Assembly: GCA_947487745.1 (NCBI GenBank)
Contig: CANKXQ010000083.1
Span: 1 to 6,247, forward strand
DNA length: 6,247 nucleotides
Direction: 5' to 3'
Origin: Spartobacteria bacterium
Lineage (GTDB): Bacteria; Verrucomicrobiota; Verrucomicrobiia; Chthoniobacterales; Terrimicrobiaceae
Shown: piece after piece, positions 1 through 6,081 of the stretch
How the letters are laid out: each line of letters begins with the position of its first letter
How positions within the stretch are numbered: position 1 is the first letter of the stretch
Made by a program: the position numbers and the translations under genes
The notes under the pieces: model-generated
The model's database searches: none
Told to the model about the DNA's origin: nothing
What the model saw: only the letters and a program-made list of their open reading frames with translations

Positions 1-41
1 ATTTTCATAGTTGTTTTAAATGTTTCTGGTGGGTTGGCATC

Positions 42-893
42 TTAAAGATTTGACCTCTCGTTTTTCAAGTTAACGTTGAGGATATTTTCTATAACCGATG
101 AAGATGTCAATAAATCCTCGGTATCCACTGGCTGATACTCAACGATGGCTCGGGTTTTCTGAAAATCCTTCCGAATGGTCCTCGTCTGCAACTTTCCGAC
201 CGAGATGACTTCATACAACGCAGTGTGCTCAATGGGTGTAACGACCTTTGTGATGACGCTAACTCCTTTTTCCGAATCCTTCTCATTTTTCGTAGCCGAT
301 CAGACGAAAATAGGCCCCTTGGGCTGGATTGAAGCGGGCCTCGACTTTGACATTATAGAGTTCGGAATGTGCCTGAATGCCCATGCAAACCAGCAAGTGC
401 TCTTCATTCCATGGCGCTTTGCTACTTTCGATATATCGCTGAAAAAGCCGCGTTCCCGGCTGGGGCCGCGTAGTTCAGCAGGTAAAAGCGTTGATCAATC
501 CCTCGTTGTGAAAGGAGTCGGGTGAGAGAAGTTGACCACCGAGAATCTCCCTGCGGATTCAGGCATAGCCGGAGGGATCAACATCCAAGGAATAAAAGGA
601 GGTGCGCTGATTTTTCGTATAAACCAACCACCCTCCGAATGAACCAGCACAGTTTTTTTATTTCTCTGGCGCTCCGCTTGGTTCTCCGCGCAAGCGCGCA
701 AGAGGTCGATGCGTGTTTTGGGATCAAAGCCCTCAGCCGATATGGGCAAGCGGTCGAATTGCATAGCCATCGCGATGATGTCGTTCAACTCGGCTTGGAG
801 AGAATCGGATTTTGCCAAATCGCGCTCAAATTTTTCGCGGGCGCTGCCGGTCAATTCGCCAAGCGCATAAGCGGTGATGCGTGGATCGTTCAT
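42..893 (-). pseudogene. Decayed YfbK-family (von Willebrand factor A) protein gene, vWA domain deleted
   Basis: Reading the minus strand from the ATG at 891-893, about 99 codons give an anti-sigma/zinc-finger-like N-terminus typical of YfbK-family proteins (MNDPRITAYALGELTG, then charged helices). Homology then continues in other frames. LYSLDVDPSGYA, a stop, and GQLLSPDSFHNEGLINAF (about 480-597) match the family's 'STFSIDVDTASYANVRRFL...EELINYF' region. NYAAPAGNAAFSA follows (about 430-480), then APWNEEHLLVCMGIQAH (about 370-430), which matches 'CPWNPEHRLVRIGI'. The next residues, in the same frame, are YNVKVEARFNPAQGAYFRLIGYE, which belong to the C-terminal DUF3520 region, so the roughly 200-residue vWA domain is missing near 360-372. 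After another frameshift near 285, VVTPIEHTALYEVISVG runs to a TAA at 42-44. Frameshifts, stops and the deletion make it non-functional. Family motifs are quoted from memory; the remnant call is fairly secure. Confidence 0.72.
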
Positions 894-900
894 AGGAGCC

Positions 901-1116
901 GAGCGCGGAGGCGTTTTTATCCATCCCGGCTGCGAAGCCGACGCGGTTAGGAAAATTCAACCCGAAAAGCCTCACCGGATCCTGCGGCGCAGGGCCGAAG
1001 GCGCTTTTCAGAGCCAAGTGCGGTGTCGCGCGCAGCCCCAGCAGCGCCAGATTATGGGCGGCCTCGGCGGGCAGGCAGAAAAGCAGCGGTCGCAGAAACG
1101 AGTGATACAAATCCAT
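901..1116 (-). pseudogene. pyrD: 5' fragment of class 2 dihydroorotate dehydrogenase
   Basis: The 72 codons from the ATG at 1114-1116 read MDLYHSFLRPLLFCLPAEAA, then HNLALLGLRA, and later LFGLNFPNRVGFAAGMDKNA. This is the N-terminal membrane-association helix pair and the first FMN-binding segment (GLDKDG-like, Lys67) of quinone-dependent PyrD, the enzyme that oxidises dihydroorotate to orotate in pyrimidine synthesis. Intact members are about 335-350 residues, so some 270 residues, including the catalytic serine and the rest of the barrel, are absent. Similarity stops at Ala-Leu (901-906). A few bases later the ATG of the neighbouring YfbK-like remnant begins, so the junction looks like a deletion or rearrangement scar. 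The start is supported by purine-rich GGTGGAG just upstream on the minus strand. An upstream ATG at 1155 adds only 13 unconvincing residues. A functional pyrD is expected elsewhere in the genome. Confidence 0.78.
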
Positions 1117-4100
1117 GGCTCCACCATCGGAATTGGCGTCGCGGTGGACAAACAAATCCCGCCGACCACACCCCCGACCCGCTTACGAATTGGCTTTTCG
1201 CTGGCATCATGGATACTTTGCCGGCCTAAAGTTTTCCCTCACTCTGAAAGAGGACAATTTCATTTTTCACGACCACCGGGGTCGGCGCTGGCCCGCGTTC
1301 AAGTTTCTCGCCGTTTTGGGAAGCCTGCTCGCGGCTGTGGCGTTGCTTGTTTTTTTCTGGTCACTTTTCGCGCCACCGCCTATCGATCATCCCGATTCCT
1401 TCAAGGCCGTGAGAGGGCAACTCCACGCATTCGCACGAAATCCCTCGCCGGCCATGGCGGCTGGCGACCGCGTTCTCTCACGCCTGCGCGTGGGCTTGCG
1501 TAATGCGAAACAACCCGCGCCCACACTCTCCAAAAACTCGCCTCCAATCGTGGCGGGATTTGTGGCCGGGCACGACAAGGCCTCGCTCGATTCCCTCAAA
1601 AAAAACCAAACCCTCGTAACTCATGTTTGCCCAGAGTGGCTCACATTCACCGACCCTTCAGGCGAAATAGCCGAGGAGCAGGACTCGGTGATGAAGGAGT
1701 TGGCCGGCCCGGGAAAATGGAAGCTGATGCCGGTGCTTTCCAATCTGGTCGGCGACGAGCGGATTCCCGAGGCTGTCGAGGCGTTGGCATTCGAAGACGA
1801 ACAAACTCAACAAGCCTTCGCCGAAAAACTGGCTGAAAAACTCTCCGATGCCGGAGCCGCTGGCGTGCTCATCGATTGGCAGGAGGTCGAGCAAGGCAAC
1901 GAGCAAGAGCTGGGAAAACTCGTTTCGTTTTTGGCCGATGAACTGCGCCGGCGTGGGCTCCAGACCTGGCTTTGCATCGAGCCCGACGGAGCTTTTCCCC
2001 TCTGGGATTTCCAAAACCTCGCCGCGCATGTGGACCACTTCGTCGTGCTTCTTCACGAAGAGACGGGATACACCGACCCCGCCGGTCCGATTGTTTCACT
2101 GGATTGGTTCCAGAGTTGGGTGGATGTCATTTCCGAATCCGCCAGCCCCGCGAAGTGGGTGGTGGGAATCGGCGTTTACGGCCATGACCGCGCCGAGGGA
2201 AAAATCGAGGCCGAGGAAATCTCCTTCGCCGACGCGGTCAGCCGAGCGGGCAATGCCAGGTGCGAAGGCGTCGCCAGCACGGCTGCGTCCTTCAACGCTA
2301 ATTTTTCATACTACTTTGCCGGCAGGGCCCACGAAGTTTGGTTCCCAGATGCCGCCACTTTCGCGAATCAGTGGAACGCCGTCCAAATCGCCAAGCTCGG
2401 TGGCATCGCCATCAATCGTCTTGGCTTCGAGGATCCGGGCATTTGGCAAATCATCGCCTCCGGCGAAAAAACCAATTCCTCGGCGCTTGGAAACGAGATT
2501 GCCGGCGGATATGCCGTGACCTCGATCGGCACGGGCGAGTTGGTGAATCTCGATCCCACCTCCTTTGCGGGACGGCGCACTTTTTCACAGGATGCCGAGG
2601 GGAAAATTTCCAGCAGTTATGTCGAGTTCCCCGCGCACCCTACACTTTTCCGCATGGGAGGCCACCAAGCAAACCGCGTGAGCATCACATTCGACGACGG
2701 CCCTGATCCTGATTGGACGCCCGCCATACTCGATATTCTCAAGGAACGCGGCGTTAAAGCGGTGTTTTTTGTGATTGGAAAAAACGCCGAGCTTTATCCC
2801 GACCTGCTCCGCCGCATCGCCGATGAGGGCCACGAAATCGGCAACCATTCCTTCACTCACGCGAACCTCCGCGAGTTACCGGAATCCCTCGTGAACCTCG
2901 AGCTAAACGCCACCCAGCGCCTGGTCGAATCCCTGATTGGCAGGTCCACTGCGCTGTTCCGGCCGCCGTTCAATGCCGATGCACACACGTCCGATGTCGA
3001 AGACCTCAAGCCGATCCGCATAGCGCAGACTCTCGGCTATATGACGGTTCTGGAAAGTATAGATCCTTGCGATTGGCAGGAGCCGCCGCCCGAGGAATTG
3101 CTAAAGCGCGTCAAAGACCAGCGCGGCGATGGAAATATCATTCTCCTGCACGACAGCGGTGGCGACCGGAGTTCGACCGTCGCGGCGCTGCCCATGATCC
3201 TAGATTATTTGGAAGAACGCGGCGACGAGGTCGTGCCTATTGGGGAGTTGATCGACATCGACCGCGATGGCATTATGCCGCCGGTTTACTCCAACTCTCA
3301 CCCCGTCGCATTTTTGGCCAGCGGCGCGGGCTTCAGTTTCCTCCGCGCGTTGCGGTCCGCGTTTTTTGGATTTCTGATTGTCGCCAGCGTCTTAGTGCTT
3401 GTGCGGACTCTGATTGTTTTGGCTCTGGCGCTCCGGCACCGCTCAAAATCGAGCCCGAACTCGAATCCAATTTTCCCCATTTCGATTTTGATCCCCGCCT
3501 TCAATGAGGAAAAAGTCATCACCCGCACTATCCGGTCAATGCTGACCTCCGATTACGCGGGTCCAATGGAAATCCTCGTCGTGGACGATGGTTCCTCTGA
3601 TCAAACGGCTGAAATGGTCGAAGCTATCCAAGACCCGCGCGTGCGGTTGATCCGCCAGCAAAACCTCGGTAAGGCCCACGCCCTGCAAAACGCCGTTAGC
3701 AATGCCAAGTCCGAGATTTTGATTTTCGCCGATGCCGATACTCAATTCGACCTCGAGGCGCTGCGACACCTCGTAGGAGCTTTGCAGGATGAAAAAACCG
3801 GCGCCGTCTCGGGACAGGCCCGGGTCGGCAATCCCAGGACCTTTGCAGCCCGCTGCCAGGAGATCGAGTATCTCTGCAATTTCAACCTCGACCGGCGCGC
3901 TTATGCCGCGTGGAACTGCATCACGGTCGTGCCCGGCGCGATCAGCGCCATCAAGCGCGAGGCCATTGACGCCGCTGGCGGAATCTCGCTCGATACGCTC
4001 GCTGAAGATACCGACCTCACTCTGGCCATACACCGCGCCGGCTACCGGGTGGAATACGCACCGCAGGCCCTCGCCCTCACCGAAGCGCCCGAGACTTTCG

Positions 4101-4540
4101 CCCAACTCTCCCGCCAGCGCTTCCGCTGGGCCTTTGGGACGATCCAGTGCGTGTGGAAACACCGCGACCTGGTTTTCAATCCCCGCTTCAAGGCCCTCGG
4201 TTGGTTCAGCCTCCCATCGATCTGGTTTTTCCAAGTCCTTCTCGTCGCCCTCGCGCCGCTCATCGACCTGCTTTTTCTGAAATCCCTGCTCCTGGGCCAC
4301 GGGAGCGACACCCTGCCGTATTTCCTCAGCTTTTTGCTTTGCGACATGGCGCTCGCGGCGGTGGCGGTGAAGCTCGAGGGGCTGCCCGCGCGACTTGCCC
4401 TGCGAATCATTCCACAACGCTTTCTCTACCGCCCGCTGCTGAGTTGGGTGATCTGGAAATCCCTCCTCCAAGCCATGCGCGGCGCGTGGGTGGGTTGGGG
4501 CAAACTCCCGCGCACCGCCGCCGTCCCCTTCAAGCCATGA
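1115..4540 (+). CDS. Three-module membrane protein: GH18-like / CE4 polysaccharide deacetylase / GT2 glycosyltransferase
   Basis: Numbered from the ATG at 1115 (1141 aa; the first ~49 residues are probably not translated, see the ATT candidate at 1262, which gives 1092 aa). A membrane helix at about 62-85 is followed by a GH18-like barrel (about 143-455), with GVLIDWQEV at the active-site strand and HEVWFPDAATFANQW near the end. A CE4/NodB domain (about 518-715) has all motifs: TFDDGPD (base Asp527, metal Asp528), HEIGNHSFTH (metal His578, His582), RPPFNADA, DPCDW and IILLHDSGG (His679). A helix at about 743-773 leads to a GT2 domain (about 787-1020) with VVDDGSSD, FADADT (DxD 873-875), AEDTD and QRFRW (1001-1005), the signature of processive beta-synthases such as PgaC, BcsA and hyaluronan synthase. 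C-terminal membrane helices follow at about 1030-1055, 1066-1086 and 1103-1118. The inferred role is synthesis, export and deacetylation of an exopolysaccharide. Gln256 occupies the usual GH18 catalytic Glu position. The stop overlaps the next gene. Confidence 0.9.
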   Translation: MAPPSELASRWTNKSRRPHPRPAYELAFRWHHGYFAGLKFSLTLKEDNFIFHDHRGRRWPAFKFLAVLGSLLAAVALLVFFWSLFAPPPIDHPDSFKAVRGQLHAFARNPSPAMAAGDRVLSRLRVGLRNAKQPAPTLSKNSPPIVAGFVAGHDKASLDSLKKNQTLVTHVCPEWLTFTDPSGEIAEEQDSVMKELAGPGKWKLMPVLSNLVGDERIPEAVEALAFEDEQTQQAFAEKLAEKLSDAGAAGVLIDWQEVEQGNEQELGKLVSFLADELRRRGLQTWLCIEPDGAFPLWDFQNLAAHVDHFVVLLHEETGYTDPAGPIVSLDWFQSWVDVISESASPAKWVVGIGVYGHDRAEGKIEAEEISFADAVSRAGNARCEGVASTAASFNANFSYYFAGRAHEVWFPDAATFANQWNAVQIAKLGGIAINRLGFEDPGIWQIIASGEKTNSSALGNEIAGGYAVTSIGTGELVNLDPTSFAGRRTFSQDAEGKISSSYVEFPAHPTLFRMGGHQANRVSITFDDGPDPDWTPAILDILKERGVKAVFFVIGKNAELYPDLLRRIADEGHEIGNHSFTHANLRELPESLVNLELNATQRLVESLIGRSTALFRPPFNADAHTSDVEDLKPIRIAQTLGYMTVLESIDPCDWQEPPPEELLKRVKDQRGDGNIILLHDSGGDRSSTVAALPMILDYLEERGDEVVPIGELIDIDRDGIMPPVYSNSHPVAFLASGAGFSFLRALRSAFFGFLIVASVLVLVRTLIVLALALRHRSKSSPNSNPIFPISILIPAFNEEKVITRTIRSMLTSDYAGPMEILVVDDGSSDQTAEMVEAIQDPRVRLIRQQNLGKAHALQNAVSNAKSEILIFADADTQFDLEALRHLVGALQDEKTGAVSGQARVGNPRTFAARCQEIEYLCNFNLDRRAYAAWNCITVVPGAISAIKREAIDAAGGISLDTLAEDTDLTLAIHRAGYRVEYAPQALALTEAPETFAQLSRQRFRWAFGTIQCVWKHRDLVFNPRFKALGWFSLPSIWFFQVLLVALAPLIDLLFLKSLLLGHGSDTLPYFLSFLLCDMALAAVAVKLEGLPARLALRIIPQRFLYRPLLSWVIWKSLLQAMRGAWVGWGKLPRTAAVPFKP
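1117..1261. promoter_or_regulatory. Divergent spacer between the pyrD fragment and the polysaccharide gene
   Basis: This stretch separates the minus-strand pyrD start from the first convincing codons of the large plus-strand gene. Its plus-strand translation is open but shows no family-like residues, which suggests leader or promoter DNA rather than coding sequence. A weak sigma70-like pair, TTGGCT (1190-1195) and TACTTT (1214-1219) with an 18-base spacer, lies in a sensible place. It matches the consensus poorly (4 of 6 and 3 of 6), so it is only a candidate. Confidence 0.3.
1247..1264 (+). promoter_or_regulatory. Ribosome binding site with candidate ATT start codon
   Basis: AAAGAGGAC at 1247-1255 contains a good Shine-Dalgarno core (AGAGGA, 1249-1254). 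It sits seven bases before an in-frame ATT at 1262-1264. Starting there gives I/M-FHDHRGRRWP followed directly by the first membrane helix, which resembles the short cytoplasmic N-termini usual for this protein type. No in-frame ATG, GTG or TTG lies between 1118 and the membrane helix, and the ATG at 1115 has no comparable ribosome binding site. ATT initiation is rare in bacteria (infC is the classic case), so this remains inference. Confidence 0.35.
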
Positions 4541-5556
4541 GACTTCTTTTTTCGATCGCGATTTTCTTTGCCTGCGCCGCAGCCCTCGCCGCGCCAAATC
4601 CCTGGCCGAACCCCGACGAAAAAGGAGTCCGCTTCGGTGCCTACATGGATTTCGGCGAAACCGAGGACGCCGTAACGCTCGAAGGCATCGAGAAATTTGA
4701 AAAACTCGCCGGCAAACGCCCCGCGATCATCGCCTCGTCGAGCTATTGGGGCGAACAAAGTTTCCCCGCCGCGAACCTCCGCCTCATCAACCGCCACGGT
4801 GCTGTGCCGCTCATTTTCTGGTCGCCGTGGGACAAACCCTACGAGCAAAACAAAGGCCCCGACAGGTTCGGCCTCACTGAAATCCTCGCTGGCAAATGGG
4901 ACGCCTACATCGATCGCTGGGCTGATGGTGCGCGAGAGTTTGGCAAACCCTTCTTCGTCTCATTTTGCAACGAAATGAACGGCTCCTGGTTTCCATGGTC
5001 AGGCTGTTTCTACGGCGGACGCAACGGCAGCCCCGACATTTTCAAAAAAAACTGGCGCCATGTCGTGGACCGCGTTCGCGCCAAGGGAGCCGACAACATC
5101 ATCTGGGTCTTTCATGTGAACGCCTTTCCTGGCAAAAACGATGTCTGGAATATGATGGCCTCCTACTACCCCGGCCCCGACTATGTGGATTGGTTAGGAA
5201 TCAGCATCTACGGTCAGCAATTCCGCAACGACCACGCGTGGGCGCACTTTCGAGACCTCATCGGCTGGCCAATGAAAGAGCTCTCCGCCGTCGATCTCAA
5301 GAAACCGATAATGATCGCCGAGTTTGGCGTGGGCGAATTCCCGAAAAACGGCAACAAAGCCGATTGGTTCACCGAGGCTCTTGCCATCATCCCGAAGAAC
5401 CCCCACATCCGCGCCGCCGTCTACTGGCACGAGCGCTGGCAAAACCAAGACGGCTCCTTCAGCAACCTACGCATCAATTCCTCACCCGCCGCCCTCGAAG
5501 CCTTCCAACAAGGCATCGCCGCGCCAGAGTGGATTTCTGCGCCGGACCGGCCCTGA
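4537..5556 (+). CDS. Secreted GH26-type glycoside hydrolase (beta-mannanase-like)
   Basis: This 339-residue protein has a signal peptide (MRLLFSIAIFFACAAALAAP, likely cut after Ala18 or Ala19) and a single (beta/alpha)8 hydrolase domain. Visible GH26/COG4124 marks are FGAYMDFGE near the start, IFWSPWDKPYE (about 93-103), the acid/base motif CNEMNGSWFPW with Glu146, VDWLGISIYG (about 217-226), the nucleophile motif IAEFGVGE with Glu262, and YWHERWQN (about 296-303). Classical mannanases have His before the acid/base Glu; here it is Asn145, a variant seen in other GH26-like proteins as far as I recall. Known GH26 enzymes cleave beta-1,4-mannan, beta-1,3-xylan or mixed beta-glucan, so the substrate is not settled. 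The ATG shares ATGA with the upstream stop and has no Shine-Dalgarno of its own, which implies translational coupling. By analogy with BcsZ it may trim or release the polymer made by its partner. Confidence 0.87.
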   Translation: MRLLFSIAIFFACAAALAAPNPWPNPDEKGVRFGAYMDFGETEDAVTLEGIEKFEKLAGKRPAIIASSSYWGEQSFPAANLRLINRHGAVPLIFWSPWDKPYEQNKGPDRFGLTEILAGKWDAYIDRWADGAREFGKPFFVSFCNEMNGSWFPWSGCFYGGRNGSPDIFKKNWRHVVDRVRAKGADNIIWVFHVNAFPGKNDVWNMMASYYPGPDYVDWLGISIYGQQFRNDHAWAHFRDLIGWPMKELSAVDLKKPIMIAEFGVGEFPKNGNKADWFTEALAIIPKNPHIRAAVYWHERWQNQDGSFSNLRINSSPAALEAFQQGIAAPEWISAPDRP

Positions 5557-5623
5557 TTTTTTAAAAAACCGGCACACACCATCTTGCGCTCGGCGCGAGC
5601 CTGTCCGTTCATGACGACCTATG

Positions 5624-5649
5624 AAAAAAGCCCTCGGTATGAACCGAGG
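5624..5649 (-). terminator. Rho-independent terminator facing left
   Basis: A perfect seven-pair stem, CCTCGGT (5632-5638) with ACCGAGG (5643-5649), closes a four-base loop. On the minus strand it is followed, after GC, by six T residues (the A run at 5624-5629). This is a standard intrinsic terminator for leftward transcription, but no leftward gene is recognisable upstream of it. It would shield the 3' end of the GH26 gene from antisense transcription. For rightward transcripts the stem lacks a T tract. Confidence 0.5.
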
Positions 5650-5680
5650 AGATCGGTTACACATAGACTGGGGAGGAGTC
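5643..5680. mobile_element. Possible degenerate end of an IS21/IS481-like insertion element
   Basis: ACCGAGGAGATCGGTTACAC followed by ATAGACTGGGGAGGAG resembles the multiple short terminal repeats of IS21/IS481-type elements, which read roughly 'ACCGGGGACATGGGTTACAC(C)TAGACCGGGGACAT'. That comparison is from memory. No transposase sequence, partner end or target duplication is visible, so this would be a solo, decayed end at most. Confidence 0.25.
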
Positions 5681-5687
5681 AGAGCGC

Positions 5688-5699
5688 CAGAGGGGTCAG
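5688..5699 (+). repeat. Direct repeat CAGAGGGGTCAG, copy 1
   Basis: An exact 12-base copy of the sequence at 5771-5782. It continues as ATGACATGAAAG. The reverse complement, CTGACCCCTCTG, is familiar as part of short intergenic repeat remnants in several bacterial groups. Confidence 0.5.
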
Positions 5700-5770
5700 A
5701 TGACATGAAAGCCTTTTGCAGCCTCGCTCTGCGGTCATTTTGAGCTTCTGAAGCGCATATAATCGATGGT

Positions 5771-5782
5771 CAGAGGGGTCAG
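5771..5782 (+). repeat. Direct repeat CAGAGGGGTCAG, copy 2
   Basis: The second exact copy, 83 bases from the first (start to start). It continues as GCATAAATTCTTGATATTT. The two copies bracket 71 bases of unrelated sequence with no gene. Confidence 0.5.
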
Positions 5783-5801
5783 GCATAAATTCTTGATATT
5801 T

Positions 5802-5819
5802 AATCACGCTAATCACGCT
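5802..5819 (+). repeat. Tandem pair of AATCACGCT
   Basis: Two exact adjacent nine-base copies at 5802-5810 and 5811-5819. They are too short to imply function and are probably part of the dispersed repeat debris of this interval. Confidence 0.5.
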
Positions 5820-6050
5820 TTTGAATCCATCAAACCCAAGAATTGGCCTCGCATTTTGACGCACTGGGTTTCGCGGAGTTGCCGCAGTGTCATCGCTATG
5901 AGGTGCTGATGCCGACGAGGGAGTCGGCGTTCCGGTCGAGAAGTTTTCTCTGTGTCTTGGTGTCTCCGTGAGAGGCTTGTGCAGCAGGCGATGTGGTGGA
6001 AACGCCGTGACGATTGAGCTTGGTTTAAAAAAGCTAAAAAAGAGCATTGC

Positions 6051-6079
6051 ATGATATCATCGGTGATGTCATTTTTGAC
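6051..6079 (+). promoter_or_regulatory. Palindromes upstream of the PIN-domain gene, possible operator
   Basis: ATGATATCAT (6051-6060) is a perfect 10-base palindrome. GTCA-TTTT-TGAC (6068-6079) is a second inverted repeat ending two bases before the GTG start at 6082. Toxin-antitoxin operons are commonly autoregulated through such palindromes. The position immediately ahead of a VapC-like gene is suggestive, but no repressor gene is seen beside it. Confidence 0.3.
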
Positions 6080-6081
6080 GA

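Larger units (their letters stand above)
5557..6081. other. Gene-free interval with repeats and element debris
   Basis: I find no credible protein or RNA gene here. The open frames on either strand show no domain motifs and cross the repeat blocks. The interval holds a small GCTCG/CGAGC hairpin (5588-5600), a minus-facing terminator, sequence like an insertion element end, two copies of CAGAGGGGTCAG, a tandem AATCACGCT pair and a GTGTCT-rich tract (5948-5975). The right part is visibly richer in A and T than the polysaccharide genes. Confidence 0.6.

Noticed and set aside
175..525. A 116-codon plus-strand open frame
   Set aside because: The minus strand here encodes recognisable YfbK-family C-terminal segments, so this frame is the shadow of a pseudogene.
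3536..4597. A 353-codon open frame on the minus strand
   Set aside because: It lies entirely opposite the glycosyltransferase domain and the GH26 start. It is rich in Arg, Glu and Gly as expected of a high-GC antisense frame, and it has no recognisable domain.
5544..5573. Possible terminator after the GH26 gene (CCGG, TTTTTTAAAAAA, CCGG)
   Set aside because: The T/A block is self-complementary, but the GC arms do not form a proper stem followed by a T tract, so it is not a convincing intrinsic terminator.
5588..5600. Hairpin GCTCG-GCG-CGAGC
   Set aside because: The stem has only five pairs with no T tract on either strand, which is common by chance in GC-rich DNA.
5679..6047. A 122-codon minus-strand open frame in the gene-free interval
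   Set aside because: Its translation runs through both CAGAGGGGTCAG repeats, the AATCACGCT pair and the GTGTCT-rich tract. It has no domain-like pattern and no ribosome binding site that I can see.
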